A stretch of 64,000 nt of DNA from Thermoproteus sp. (GCA_038893495.1 JAWARJ010000001.1:1353824-1417823); one strand, 5' to 3'. Counted from the first letter of the stretch, positions 44,138 to 53,194 are shown. Numbers and translations: made by a program. Notes: generated by a model from the sequence alone, not told the origin.

Positions 44138-44511
44138 GGGGCGTAGTTGTGGCGGCTGTCTTGGCGGCGGTCTTCGCTGCGGTGGGCCTACTGTCCGTAT
44201 ATATGGGGTCGCCTATGGACGTATCAGATTTGGCTAAACTAAAGGGCCCGCCTGTCTCCGTCAAGGTCTCTGGGGCTTTTGGCGGGTATTGGATGTCGAA
44301 CGGCTACGTCTATATAAAACTCGTAGGGAGAGACGGCTTTTCGATAATAGCAGTCGCGCCGTATTCTGAAATAGTCAAGAGGGCCGGCACGTCTTTCCAG
44401 TTCAGCAACACCGTGGTGGTGGAGGGCATATACAACCCGGCCACCAGGACGCTTAACGTGACGACTATACTGCAGGGGTGCCACTCGGCCTACTACAGCC
44501 CAGTGTCATGA
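44134..44511 (+). CDS. ccmE: CcmE-like heme chaperone, cysteine type
   Basis: 125 residues. An N-terminal membrane helix (VVVAAVLAAVFAAVGLLSVY) carries an OB-like domain (PPVSVKVSGAFGGYW, TVVVEGIYNPATRTLNV). The C-terminal heme-binding motif is LQGCHSAYY: CxxxY replaces the bacterial HxxxY, a variant described for archaeal and some deltaproteobacterial CcmE. Heme would be held covalently by the Cys before transfer through CcmF. ATGA overlaps link it to ccmC and ccmA. Confidence 0.85.
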   Translation: MRGVVVAAVLAAVFAAVGLLSVYMGSPMDVSDLAKLKGPPVSVKVSGAFGGYWMSNGYVYIKLVGRDGFSIIAVAPYSEIVKRAGTSFQFSNTVVVEGIYNPATRTLNVTTILQGCHSAYYSPVS

Positions 44512-45080
44512 TATTGGTGGAGGGGCTATGGAAGAGGTTCGGCGACTTCTGGGTCCTCCGCGGCGTCAATCTGAAGGTGAACAGTATAGTCACGTTGATA
44601 GGCCCCAACGGGTCTGGGAAGACCACGCTCGTGAGGATAATAGCGGGGCTTTTGGAGCCCAGCAGGGGGAGGGTTCTGGTGGACGGAATGAGGCCGAAAG
44701 TGCCGGCGGGGGTGTTGGGCGTGGTGTTCCACAGCCCCATGCTCTACCCCGAGCTGACTGTGGGGGAGAACTTAAGGCTCTTCTCGAAGCTGGCGGGCGG
44801 GAAGCTGGAGGGGTGCCCCTTGGGGGTCTGCAAGGTTTTGGACAGGCCCGTGAGGGCTTTGAGTTTCGGCTGGAGGAGGAGAGTAGACATAGTGAGGGCC
44901 CTACTGCCGGACCCACCCAATTTGGTCATAGACGAGCCCACGACGGGCCTAGACCAAGAGGCGAGGGGCGAGCTCGCAGACATCTTGAAGTCCAGAGAGG
45001 CCGTACTTCTAACCTCGCCGTTCCCGTTGGGGATAGGAAGGGAGCTACGCCTAGAAGAAGTGCAATGTTTGAATTGTTGA
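44508..45080 (+). CDS. ccmA: CcmA-like ABC transporter ATPase
   Basis: 190 residues from the ATG at 44508, which overlaps the ccmE stop. Walker A is GPNGSGKTTL, the signature LSFGWRRRVDIVRALL replaces LSGGQ, and Walker B is NLVIDEPTTGLD. Energising release of holo-CcmE from CcmC is the known role of CcmAB. The protein ends with a Cys pair (EEVQCLNC), unusual for this family. It overlaps ccmB by 16 nt. Confidence 0.85.
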   Translation: MILVEGLWKRFGDFWVLRGVNLKVNSIVTLIGPNGSGKTTLVRIIAGLLEPSRGRVLVDGMRPKVPAGVLGVVFHSPMLYPELTVGENLRLFSKLAGGKLEGCPLGVCKVLDRPVRALSFGWRRRVDIVRALLPDPPNLVIDEPTTGLDQEARGELADILKSREAVLLTSPFPLGIGRELRLEEVQCLNC

Positions 45081-45613
45081 GAGCAGATATGTTGTCGGCA
45101 TTTAGGAGGACAGATGAGTTGACGTATCTCATAGTTGCGGCTGTTGCTATGGGCCTTATAGGCTCTCTCGCGGGGGCTTTCGCCGTATATTTAGTGGCCC
45201 TGGCGGAATCCCAATTGGCCGCCTATATTTTCATCTTGAGGGATTGGGACCGCGGCCTCCTTGAGGGCCTCGTGTATTATGTGGGACATATGGGAGTTTA
45301 TATATCTCGACTGGTCCTTACCGCTTTGTTCTCGGCAATGGCCTCAGCACTTGCGGCTGTATTGGTCAGTCCGAGCTATGTGCTTCTAGCGGTACTCGCC
45401 GCGATCCTTACATCTTCTTCAAGTGCCCTTGCGGCCATGTTGACCGCTTACGGCGGCCTTTCGGCCCCTGCGGGAGCCGCCATGTCTGCAGTGTTGTCGC
45501 TACCGCCGTTATTACATATGGCCGAGACGGGCGCAGGCGCGCCCGCCGCCTACGTGATATGTTTTGTGGTCGCAATTGGCCTTCTGGCCTCTGAGATGTT
45601 GGATAGGCCATGA
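45065..45613 (+). CDS. ccmB: CcmB-like ABC permease
   Basis: 182 residues from the ATG at 45065 inside the ccmA end. There are six hydrophobic segments and the N-terminus FELLRADMLSAFRRTDEL has the cytoplasmic coupling-helix look of CcmB. It is smaller than bacterial CcmB (about 220). The pairing with CcmA and position between ccmA and the thioredoxin-CcdA gene are the main evidence. An ATGA overlap joins the next gene. Confidence 0.75.
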   Translation: MFELLRADMLSAFRRTDELTYLIVAAVAMGLIGSLAGAFAVYLVALAESQLAAYIFILRDWDRGLLEGLVYYVGHMGVYISRLVLTALFSAMASALAAVLVSPSYVLLAVLAAILTSSSSALAAMLTAYGGLSAPAGAAMSAVLSLPPLLHMAETGAGAPAAYVICFVVAIGLLASEMLDRP

Positions 45614-46770
45614 GGGCGGCTATATTCCTCGTCGTGTTGCTGTCCGCTGGCTTGGCTTTGGCCTATTCTTACATCAAGATGGGTTTAATTAACTTTACAG
45701 AGGTTTCATCTCCATATGAAGTGTCGGGAACATTCCTTCTATACATATATAGTCCTATATGTGATGAATGTAAAATGTTTGAAGAACAAGTCTTGTCGAG
45801 CCCCTCTGTGGCATCTCTCCTCTCCGGACTGAACCTATATGCGCTTAACGCCTACGCGCACCCCCTGCCGGGCCTACAGGTAAAAGTCGAGGGACAGGTG
45901 GTATATGTCGACATAGACGCGCAGACCGTTAAATATGTCGTGGCTAACGGGACTAGGTACTTCCCGATAGAGGGCACGCCTGCCGTATTAATTGGACGCG
46001 TCAAGAATGGAACTATTACGTTATTGGGCTTCTGGATAGGCGGCGTCCCTCCATCCAATCAGAGGATGGACGTCCAGTTCTCTCAATTCGTCAAGGAGGC
46101 GTTGGGCATAAGTCCTTCGGCAAAGGCCCAGGCGGCCGTACTGCCGTCGTTATTCGCCGCGTTGGCGACGTCGGCTGTCATGGGATTTCTGAGCGCCTTC
46201 TCGCCTTGCGTGTTGCCTGTGTTGTCGCTGGCCGGCGTGACCTATTTGGCTAGGAGGAGCCTCTGGAAGATGTTGGCGGGCTTAGTGACGTCGTTTTTGT
46301 TGTTTAGCGCTATCCTCGCCTCTTTGGGATCTGCGCTCGTGCCTTTGAGGCAGATAGTGGCTACTATCGGCGGCTCCATCTTGGCGGCTCTCGGCCTTAC
46401 TCAACTCGTGGGGCGTCTAAACGTCGAGTTCTCGAGGCTCGCCTCTTACATCCAGACGGCGGCCTTTAAGAGAACTCGCGGCGCTGGGGACTTTCTGTTG
46501 GGCGCGTCGCTCGGCGCCGTCTGGCTTCCTTGCGTATCGCCTTATGCGGGCGTGGCGATAGCCGCGACGTTGTACTCGCTGGCGGGAAGCCCCGTGGACG
46601 CCTTTATCTCTATTGCGCTATATGGGGCTTGTCTCGCCGCGGCGGTGTATTTAATTGTAAGGGGCCTAGTCAAAATAGGGAAGAAGATTGGCTCGATGCG
46701 GCACCTAGAGCAAATAGTAGGCGTTATAGCCATAGCATTGGGGGCGTATATAATATGGACGTCTCTATGA
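45610..46770 (+). CDS. Thioredoxin-like domain fused to CcdA/DsbD membrane reductase
   Basis: 386 residues. A signal helix, then an extracytoplasmic thioredoxin-fold domain (about 35-170) with YSPICDECKMFEEQ (CxxC) and the cis-Pro region EGTPAVLIGRV. The six-helix CcdA part has the paired cysteines AFSPCVLPVLSLAG and VWLPCVSPYAG. It would carry reducing equivalents across the membrane and keep apocytochrome cysteines reduced, taking over the roles of CcdA plus CcmG/CcmH, which are not found separately. It overlaps hemA by ATGA. Confidence 0.85.
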   Translation: MRAAIFLVVLLSAGLALAYSYIKMGLINFTEVSSPYEVSGTFLLYIYSPICDECKMFEEQVLSSPSVASLLSGLNLYALNAYAHPLPGLQVKVEGQVVYVDIDAQTVKYVVANGTRYFPIEGTPAVLIGRVKNGTITLLGFWIGGVPPSNQRMDVQFSQFVKEALGISPSAKAQAAVLPSLFAALATSAVMGFLSAFSPCVLPVLSLAGVTYLARRSLWKMLAGLVTSFLLFSAILASLGSALVPLRQIVATIGGSILAALGLTQLVGRLNVEFSRLASYIQTAAFKRTRGAGDFLLGASLGAVWLPCVSPYAGVAIAATLYSLAGSPVDAFISIALYGACLAAAVYLIVRGLVKIGKKIGSMRHLEQIVGVIAIALGAYIIWTSL

Positions 46771-47942
46771 ACCTAGTCGACAAGCTAGTGGGGCTCTCCT
46801 TGACCTATAGGAAGCTGGACTCGAAGAAGCTCGGCGAGATAGCCAATAGGGTGCGGAATGTATGCGCCAGCCCCAAATACCCAATTTTCGTCCTACATAC
46901 CTGCAATAGGGTCGAAGTCTACCTCTACGACGCGCCTCACGAATATGTGGAGGAGATAAAGTCCTACTATGCGCCCTATGTTGATAAAGTTGAGGTATAT
47001 CGCGGCGTTGCGGCCGCCCAACACCTCTTTGCGGTTGCCGCCGGGCTCGACTCCATGTTGATAGGCGAGACCGACGTGTTGGGACAATTGGAAGAGGCCT
47101 ACGACTCGCAGGTGAGGAAGGGCACCCTCAAGGGCCTGTTGAAAGTCGTCGTTGAACATGCAATACACGTGGGTAAGAAGGTGAGGACCTCTACAGGCAT
47201 ATCTAGAGGGCCGAGGAGTTTAAGCTCTCTTTCCGTTGAATATCTCAAGCGGCTTTATGGAGACCTTTCTGCGATGGCCTTTTGTATAGTCGGCGCGGGT
47301 TCCGTCGGGAGGGGCGTGGCTAAGGAGCTTCTAGAATCTGGCGCCGCCAAAGTGGTCGTGTTGAATAGAACGGTGGAGAAGGCCCTCGACCTACCTCAGA
47401 TAGGGATAGAGGTGCGGCCCCTCACCCAAGAGACATTACGTTGGTGTCTCCTCGATTTCGATGTGGTCTACACCGCAATTAGTTCTTTCGAGCCCGTGAT
47501 AACCTCGGTGCCGGACGGCGCCAAGGTCAAAGTGATAGTGGACTTGGGAGTCCCGCGTAACGTTGCCTCCGACCTCTCCGTGACGGTGCTCACTCTCGAC
47601 GACATGAGGGGGCTCGCTGAGGAATACAATAAGTTGAGGAGAGCCGAAGTGGAGAGGGCTTGGGAGATTGTGAAGAACGACGTGGCTCTACTTGAAACGC
47701 GGCTCCGAAAGAAGTGGGTAGATGAGACAATTTCAGAGATCATGGCGACGGCTCTTTCAGCTGCTGAAGAGGAGGGGCGGAGGGCCGGATGCGAAGGAGC
47801 AATTCTGGCTGCCAGGTCGACGGCGAAGCGGGTATTACTGCCCGTAGTGGAGCAATTGAAATACATGGCCGAAAATGGAAACTTGGAGCTAGTCAGATCT
47901 ATAATAGAGTTCTTAGGTAATAGTTATGAGCGTCGCAAGTAA
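46767..47942 (+). CDS. hemA: Glutamyl-tRNA reductase
   Basis: 391 residues from the ATG at 46767 that overlaps the previous stop; ATG 46755 is an alternative. The active-site Cys is in LHTCNRVEVYLYD, substrate contacts are in GLDSMLIGETDVLGQLEEAY, and the NADPH site is FCIVGAGSVGRGVAKELL. It catalyses the first step of C5 tetrapyrrole synthesis, reducing glutamyl-tRNA to glutamate semialdehyde. Coupling to cytochrome c maturation genes links heme supply to heme export. The remaining hem genes are not in this window. Confidence 0.95.
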   Translation: MNLVDKLVGLSLTYRKLDSKKLGEIANRVRNVCASPKYPIFVLHTCNRVEVYLYDAPHEYVEEIKSYYAPYVDKVEVYRGVAAAQHLFAVAAGLDSMLIGETDVLGQLEEAYDSQVRKGTLKGLLKVVVEHAIHVGKKVRTSTGISRGPRSLSSLSVEYLKRLYGDLSAMAFCIVGAGSVGRGVAKELLESGAAKVVVLNRTVEKALDLPQIGIEVRPLTQETLRWCLLDFDVVYTAISSFEPVITSVPDGAKVKVIVDLGVPRNVASDLSVTVLTLDDMRGLAEEYNKLRRAEVERAWEIVKNDVALLETRLRKKWVDETISEIMATALSAAEEEGRRAGCEGAILAARSTAKRVLLPVVEQLKYMAENGNLELVRSIIEFLGNSYERRK

Positions 47943-48489
47943 GACTACAATTCCTGTAGAGAAGGACGTAGCGCAGGAGTTTTCTCAGTTGGCCAAATCT
48001 CAGGGATTTTCGGTAGTTCGACTGGCGACAGACGCGTTGAAATTAACTACAGAACTGTTAAAGAGGGGCATAAGCCCTGCCGCTATAATCGACATAGTTA
48101 AACTGTTCGAAAAGGTAATGGCCTTCGACGCAGTGCCAGTGCCTTTAAGCTTCTTGGAGCTACTCGCCGAGAAGTGGGGCGTATGCGATGACGAGAACGT
48201 CGAAAAGACGTTAAGGGAGATGGGCCAAAAGTTCGGAACGATCTTAGTCGAGGAGTTTAGGACCTTCGGCGAGCTCCTCCAAGTGGTGTCTCAGATATCT
48301 CTACTCATGCCTACAGCCCGTTTGAGCTATGTGAAGTCGGGCAACTTGTGGCGAATAGTATTCATACCGGCCGGAGAGCGCTCGGCTAAATGTTTTGTCT
48401 ATTTCGCCGAAGAGTCCATAAAGCAATTTAAATGTAGAACTAAAATCGAATATTTAAGTACTCATATAGTAGCGGAAGTAATGTGTTAA
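47926..48489 (+). CDS. RHH-like protein with extra C-terminal domain, copy 1
   Basis: 187 residues. The start TTIPVEKDVAQEFSQLAKSQGF followed by VRLATDALKLTTELLKRG looks like a ribbon-helix-helix domain. The rest (about 60-187) is an alpha-beta domain with DENVEKTLREMGQKFGTILV and NLWRIVFIPAG, with cysteines in GVCDD, SAKCFVY, QFKCRT and the final MC. It overlaps hemA by 17 nt and so is probably cotranscribed. A heme- or redox-responsive regulator of the cluster is an attractive but unproven idea. Confidence 0.6.
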   Translation: MSVASKTTIPVEKDVAQEFSQLAKSQGFSVVRLATDALKLTTELLKRGISPAAIIDIVKLFEKVMAFDAVPVPLSFLELLAEKWGVCDDENVEKTLREMGQKFGTILVEEFRTFGELLQVVSQISLLMPTARLSYVKSGNLWRIVFIPAGERSAKCFVYFAEESIKQFKCRTKIEYLSTHIVAEVMC

Positions 48490-48537
48490 ATATAGCGTGT
48501 TAATAAGATTTTTAACTGTATTAACTCATTATAGTTC

Positions 48538-48978
48538 ATGCCCAATCGATATGTCAGATTGGCAGTTGAGCGGTCAATAGCCAACGACTTCTACAAGAAG
48601 ATTAGAAAAATTGGCCGTAAGCCCTCTGAGGTCATTAATGCCATGATGAGCGCTGTCGTGGACGCAATAGACCACGGCATAGATCCTCTCGACATGATAC
48701 ATATATGTAGAATAGCTAGGAGCGTGGGGATCGGCCGTAGCGGATTCGATATCGGTCTGCGCGCAGGAGTACTCTTAAGGGCCTACTACACGCCGACACA
48801 ACTCGTAGACGTACTTTCACGTATAGGGCCGGCCGTGTTGGGGATATATAGGGTGGGAGCCAACGCGTTTCGCGCGACCGACGAAAGGTCTAGAGAAACG
48901 GCCAGAGGGCTTTTAGTTGGTATTGGGTGTAAGGCGGAGGCCGACCACGAACTATTGAGGATTAATTGTAACGAATAG
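48538..48978 (+). CDS. RHH-like protein with extra C-terminal domain, copy 2
   Basis: 146 residues. VRLAVERSIANDFYKKIRKIG followed by PSEVINAMMSAVVDAIDHGIDP aligns in layout with the N-terminus of the preceding gene product, including the 'G(I)xPxxxI' turn. The C-terminal part is shorter (GLRAGVLLRAYY..GPAVLGIYRVGANAF) and ends with CKAEADHELLRINC. ATTATAG lies before the ATG, so it may be separately transcribed. It is probably a DNA-binding paralogue; the target is unknown. Confidence 0.55.
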   Translation: MPNRYVRLAVERSIANDFYKKIRKIGRKPSEVINAMMSAVVDAIDHGIDPLDMIHICRIARSVGIGRSGFDIGLRAGVLLRAYYTPTQLVDVLSRIGPAVLGIYRVGANAFRATDERSRETARGLLVGIGCKAEADHELLRINCNE

Positions 48979-49023
48979 TTTTTCTCTAGTTAGAAATTAA
49001 AAGCCCTATACGGAGTTGAGGGC

Positions 49024-50781
49024 GTGGAGCGCTTTTTCCCATATGACCAGTTTAGGCCGTTCCAGAGGGAGCTTGCCTCGGCCATATTGGACGGCTTTAG
49101 GTCCGGCAAGATAGCGCTGGTAAACGCACCGACTGGCCTCGGCAAGACCTCGGCCGCGCTGGCCGCGGCTTTGACATATGCGAAGGAGGTCGACGCGAGG
49201 GTGTTGTATCTAGTCAGGACGAAAAACGAGATGTTGCAACCCCTTAAGGAGCTGGCCAGGCTGAGGGCCAGGGGGGTCGAGGTCAAGTATGCCTTCCTTA
49301 GGAACAAACAGGATATGTGTTGCTATAGGGAGCTGAGGGGGCTCCCATACGCCGAGTTCCTCGCCGAATGTAGATACCTAAGGGCTCTAGGGAAGTGCAA
49401 GTACTACCCCCCAAAGCCCTTCGAGCCCGGCGAGGCGTTGTCGCCTAGGGCGTTCGTCAAGGCGGCCTGCGAGGCGGGGACTTGCGCCTACGAGGCGGCG
49501 AAGGCGCTCGCACTGTGGGCTGACGTAGTCGTAGCCACGTATTTCTACGCCTTCAGCCCCCGGGCGGAGCAGTGGGCCGACTTGCAGAGGGCGGTCTTGG
49601 TTGTGGACGAGGCCCACTCCCTGCTGGACTCGGTCGCCTCTATCAACTCCGTCGTGGTGACCGAAGGGGAGGTGAGGAGGGCGAGGGCCGACGCAGAGCG
49701 CTACGGCCTACAGGAGGCCGCTGCTACTCTCTACAAGGCCCAGAGGGGCTTGAGGGAGCTCAGGCCGGGCCCCATCTCGATTGGCGATGTCCTCTCGCTT
49801 TTCGACGAGCCCTCCGCCATAGAGAAGGCCGCGGTGGAGGCTGTCAAAAGGAGGATAGACGAGGGCTCTACGCCCTACACGCCTCTCGTAGCCGTCTCCG
49901 AGTTCGTAAAGACGTTGAGGGGGGCTGGCAGATATTTAGTGTTGGTCGAGGAGTCGGAGGAGGGGCTTAGGCTGAGGGCCGTGCCCTACGACGTCTCTAG
50001 GATTGTCGCCAACGTGTTGAGCTCGGCGAAGGCCGCGGCGCTGATTAGCGGATCCCTGCCTGTGGACCTCTTCGCGAAGGCCGTGCCTCTGCCGAGGCCC
50101 TATAGGGTCTTCGACGTGCCTCTCGACAGCTATATAGGCGCCGAGAACTTCGTCGCCGTAGTCGACAGGTCTGTCACCTCTAAGTATACCTCTAGGGGCG
50201 AGGAGATGTATAGGGCCCTGGCGAGGAGGATTGCCGTAGCTGTTGCCGCCTCGCCGGGAGGAGTGCTCGTGGTGTTTCCCAGCTACGACCTCTTGAAGGC
50301 TGTGAGGAGGTACCTCTCCTTCAACATACCGCTCTACGTAGAGGCGAGAGACACAGACCTGGAGGAGGTCGAGCTCAGCTCTAAATTTGCCGTATTTGCG
50401 GTGGCCGGGGGGAAGCTGGCCGAGGGCGTGGAGTACGTGAGGAGCGGGAAGAACCTCCTCTCGACGGTGGTGGTGGTCGGCGTGCCCTACCCCGAGAGGG
50501 ACTACTACCTCGACAAGAGGGTCGAAGAGCTCTCGCCCGGTCTGGGCCCCGAGGGCGCTTGGAGCGCCGTATATCTCTACAACGCCGTGGTGAAGGTCAG
50601 ACAGGCGGTGGGCAGACTCTTCAGGTCGCCGGGAGACAGGGGGGCCCTGGTCTTTCTAGACTATAGGTTCTTAGAGCCCGAAGTCTATATCCACCTCAAG
50701 GACTTATTGAAGGGCGCCAAGATAGTAGAAAGTGAGGAGGAGCTCAAGAGGGCCCTCGACGACTTCTTTACTTCTTCTTAG
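49024..50781 (+). CDS. xpd: XPD/Rad3-family Fe-S DNA helicase
   Basis: 585 residues. Walker A is NAPTGLGKTSAAL (about 34-46), the DEAH box is LVVDEAHSLLDS (about 193-204), and the final motif VI is VRQAVGRLFRSPGD. Cysteines at about 99/100, 116, 125, 149 and 154 provide the [4Fe-4S] cluster domain. Archaeal XPD is a 5'-3' helicase of nucleotide-excision-type repair. The GTG start has GAAATTAAAAGCC about 30 nt upstream. It converges with the proline-rich gene and overlaps it by 14 nt. Confidence 0.93.
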   Translation: MERFFPYDQFRPFQRELASAILDGFRSGKIALVNAPTGLGKTSAALAAALTYAKEVDARVLYLVRTKNEMLQPLKELARLRARGVEVKYAFLRNKQDMCCYRELRGLPYAEFLAECRYLRALGKCKYYPPKPFEPGEALSPRAFVKAACEAGTCAYEAAKALALWADVVVATYFYAFSPRAEQWADLQRAVLVVDEAHSLLDSVASINSVVVTEGEVRRARADAERYGLQEAAATLYKAQRGLRELRPGPISIGDVLSLFDEPSAIEKAAVEAVKRRIDEGSTPYTPLVAVSEFVKTLRGAGRYLVLVEESEEGLRLRAVPYDVSRIVANVLSSAKAAALISGSLPVDLFAKAVPLPRPYRVFDVPLDSYIGAENFVAVVDRSVTSKYTSRGEEMYRALARRIAVAVAASPGGVLVVFPSYDLLKAVRRYLSFNIPLYVEARDTDLEEVELSSKFAVFAVAGGKLAEGVEYVRSGKNLLSTVVVVGVPYPERDYYLDKRVEELSPGLGPEGAWSAVYLYNAVVKVRQAVGRLFRSPGDRGALVFLDYRFLEPEVYIHLKDLLKGAKIVESEEELKRALDDFFTSS

Positions 50782-51298
50782 AGGAGAAGAAGGCCCTCCA
50801 AAGGGCGAAGAGCGATATGGCCAACACGACGTCGGTGGCGGCTAGAGATATGGAGAGCATCTCCACGGCCCTCCCTATGTCGCCTAGCGACAATAAGAAC
50901 GACATGACGCCCAAGACGGCGCCCACTATGCCCACCACAACCCCAACCAGAGGCAACGCCTGGGGGGCAGCGGCTCCCGACGGCAACTGCGGCCTCCTAG
51001 TGACTGTCGGCTGTTGTTGAGGCGGTTGTTGGGCCGGCTGTGGCGGATAGGGCTGCTGGCCTGGAGGAGGCGGCGGGGGCGGAGGGGGATAGGCCCTCTG
51101 CGTCGCCCGTGGCGGGTAGGGGTAGGGATAGGGGTAGGGCCCTGTGGTCGCAGGCGGAGGCGGTGGGGGCAATGGCGGCGGCGGAGGGGCTGGCTGTTGG
51201 GCTGGCGGCGGATATGGCTGTCCCTGTTGTTGCGGTTGCCTCTGGAGCGGCGGCCTCTTCAAGGGCTTCTCCTCGCCTCCAGTCTCCTCGCTCGACAT
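50768..51298 (-). CDS. Polyproline membrane protein
   Basis: 176 residues. Residues 15-105 are extreme low complexity: Pro, Gln and Tyr runs including PPPPPLPPPPPP and YPYPYPYPP. Two membrane helices follow (VGVVVGIVGAVLGVMSFLL and SISLAATDVVLAISLFALW) and a basic end FFSSKKK. A cytoplasmic or extracytoplasmic proline-rich arm on a membrane hairpin suggests a protein-binding scaffold. No homologue is recognised. Confidence 0.75.
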   Translation of the reverse strand: MSSEETGGEEKPLKRPPLQRQPQQQGQPYPPPAQQPAPPPPPLPPPPPPATTGPYPYPYPYPPRATQRAYPPPPPPPPPGQQPYPPQPAQQPPQQQPTVTRRPQLPSGAAAPQALPLVGVVVGIVGAVLGVMSFLLSLGDIGRAVEMLSISLAATDVVLAISLFALWRAFFSSKKK

Positions 51299-51376
51299 GT
51301 ACCGCCACTACTTCCTATTATAAAAAAGTTGCGAACGCCAACTCCAGAGCTTTTATATGGAGGTCCCATTATATGT

Positions 51377-53194
51377 GTGCTTATAGTGGCCGAGAAGAGG
51401 TCTGTGGCGCAGGCCATAGCTAAATATCTAGGGGGGACCTACTCCCAGTTCAAAGTGGCGGGCGTGTCGGCCTATAGGTTTAAATACGGCGTCCGGCCCG
51501 CCGTCAGTTTAGGCCTCAGCGGCCACATATTGGATTTCGACTTCCCCCAAGAGCTCAACAGATGGGGCGCGGTGGACCCCGCCAAGCTCTTCGACGAGAT
51601 TGTGGTGTTGACGCCGAGGGCCGAGACCTTGAAGTACCTATACGCCCTTAGGTCTCTCGCCAAGGGGCAGGACGAGGTGTATCTAGCCCTCGACGCGGAC
51701 TCCGAGGGCGAGGCCATAGCCTACGAGGTGGTGCTACAGGTGAGGACCGTAAATCCCGCCGCGCGCTTCAAGAGGGTCCGCTTCAACGCGGTGACCAAAA
51801 AGGAGATAGTCCAGGCCTTCGAGAGGCCCGTCGACCTGGACCTAAAGACCGTGGAGAAGGTCTTCGCAAGGATGGCGAGCGACCTGACCGTAGGCGCGGC
51901 CTTCACCAGGCTCTTGACTCTCTCCGTGAGGAGGGAGGACTCGAAGGCTCTCCCCTACGGCAAGTTTTTGAGCTACGGCCCCTGCCAGACCCCCGTCCTC
52001 GGCCTCGTGGTCTCCAGAGAACTCGAAAGGATGAACTTCAAGCCGGAGGAGTACTTCGTGGTCAGGGCCGTCGTGGCCACAGAGGCAGGCGAGTTCGAGG
52101 CGCATTCGAGGCCCTTCAAGTCGCGGGAGGAGGCAGAGAGGGCCTTGGCTGAGGCCAAAAGGGCCAGGGGGGTAATCGCTGAGGCCAAATACGAGGAGGC
52201 CCGCGTGAGGCCGCCAGTTCCTCTAGACACCATAGAGCTTGAGAGGAGAGCCAGCAGGTGGCTGAACATAAGGGCTAAGGCCGCTCTGGACATAGCGGAG
52301 GAGCTCTATAGGGCCGGCTACATATCGTACCCCCGCACCGAGACGACGATCTACCCGCCCACTCTAGACCTCAAGGCCATATTGGAGGAGCTGGCCGCGA
52401 CGCCATTCGCTCAATACGCCGAGAGGCTCCTCAAGGGGCCCTTGACGCCCACTAGAGGCACGTCCGACGATAGGGCCCATCCCCCGATACACCCCACGAG
52501 AGGCGCCCAGAGGGGGGAAATAGAGGCGAGGCTGGGGGCCAGGGGCTGGAAGATATACGAGCTCGTGGTGAGGCACTTCCTGGCCACTCTGAGCCCGCCG
52601 GCGGTGGTGGAGAGGCAGAAGCTGGTGGCGGCCTTCGGGCCCCTGGCGCTGGAGGCCGAGGGGAGGAAGATTGTGTCGAGGGGCTACTGGGAGGTATACC
52701 CCTACGAGGAGGAAGAGGAGAAGCCCCTCCCGAGGGCCAAGAGGGGTGACCCCGCCGAGTTGGTCAAGGCGAAGGTGGAGAGGAGGGAGACAGAGCCCCC
52801 GCCGAGGATGACCGAGTCGGAGCTCCTTAGGCTCATGAGGAGGTACGGCATAGGCACCGACGCCACCATGCAGGACCATATACACACCAACGTCTTGAGG
52901 GGCTACATGAAGATAGCTGGAGGCAAATGCGTGCCGACGCCTCTCGGCATGTCTCTGGCTACTGCCCTCATGAAGCACGCAAAGCCCATAATAGACCCCC
53001 AAGTCAGGTCAAAAATGGAGAGTGCCCTACAGGAGATAGCCGCGGGGAGGGCCGACCCAGCTAAGGTCATGTGGGCCATAAGGGAGGAGTTCAAGTCGTT
53101 CTACAAGGCGCTGGAGGGCAAGAGGGAGGAAATAGCGGGGGAGCTGGTTAAGGCCCTAAAGGAGCTGGGACGGCAAAAAGGTGCGAAAAGCTGA
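51377..53194 (+). CDS. topA: DNA topoisomerase, type IA
   Basis: 605 residues from the GTG at 51377, with TTTTATATGG about 25 nt upstream; longer frames run antisense through the proline-rich gene and are rejected. The Toprim domain starts LIVAEKRSVAQAIAKYLGG and has the acidic site ALDADSEGEAIA. The cleavage tyrosine is in GYISYPRTETTIYPP. The C-terminal part carries YGIGTDATMQDHI. There are no zinc fingers at the C-terminus. It relaxes negative supercoils or decatenates; the length fits crenarchaeal topoisomerase IA/III. Confidence 0.92.
   Translation: MLIVAEKRSVAQAIAKYLGGTYSQFKVAGVSAYRFKYGVRPAVSLGLSGHILDFDFPQELNRWGAVDPAKLFDEIVVLTPRAETLKYLYALRSLAKGQDEVYLALDADSEGEAIAYEVVLQVRTVNPAARFKRVRFNAVTKKEIVQAFERPVDLDLKTVEKVFARMASDLTVGAAFTRLLTLSVRREDSKALPYGKFLSYGPCQTPVLGLVVSRELERMNFKPEEYFVVRAVVATEAGEFEAHSRPFKSREEAERALAEAKRARGVIAEAKYEEARVRPPVPLDTIELERRASRWLNIRAKAALDIAEELYRAGYISYPRTETTIYPPTLDLKAILEELAATPFAQYAERLLKGPLTPTRGTSDDRAHPPIHPTRGAQRGEIEARLGARGWKIYELVVRHFLATLSPPAVVERQKLVAAFGPLALEAEGRKIVSRGYWEVYPYEEEEEKPLPRAKRGDPAELVKAKVERRETEPPPRMTESELLRLMRRYGIGTDATMQDHIHTNVLRGYMKIAGGKCVPTPLGMSLATALMKHAKPIIDPQVRSKMESALQEIAAGRADPAKVMWAIREEFKSFYKALEGKREEIAGELVKALKELGRQKGAKS

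Noticed and set aside
44528-45064. N-terminal extension of ccmB through ccmA in another frame
   Set aside because: The extension is low-quality shadow sequence. The ATG at 45065 gives a normal CcmB beginning.
51014-51376. N-terminal extension of the topoisomerase
   Set aside because: It is the antisense of the polyproline gene (Arg/Trp/Gly runs) and precedes the TATA box at 51349-51358.
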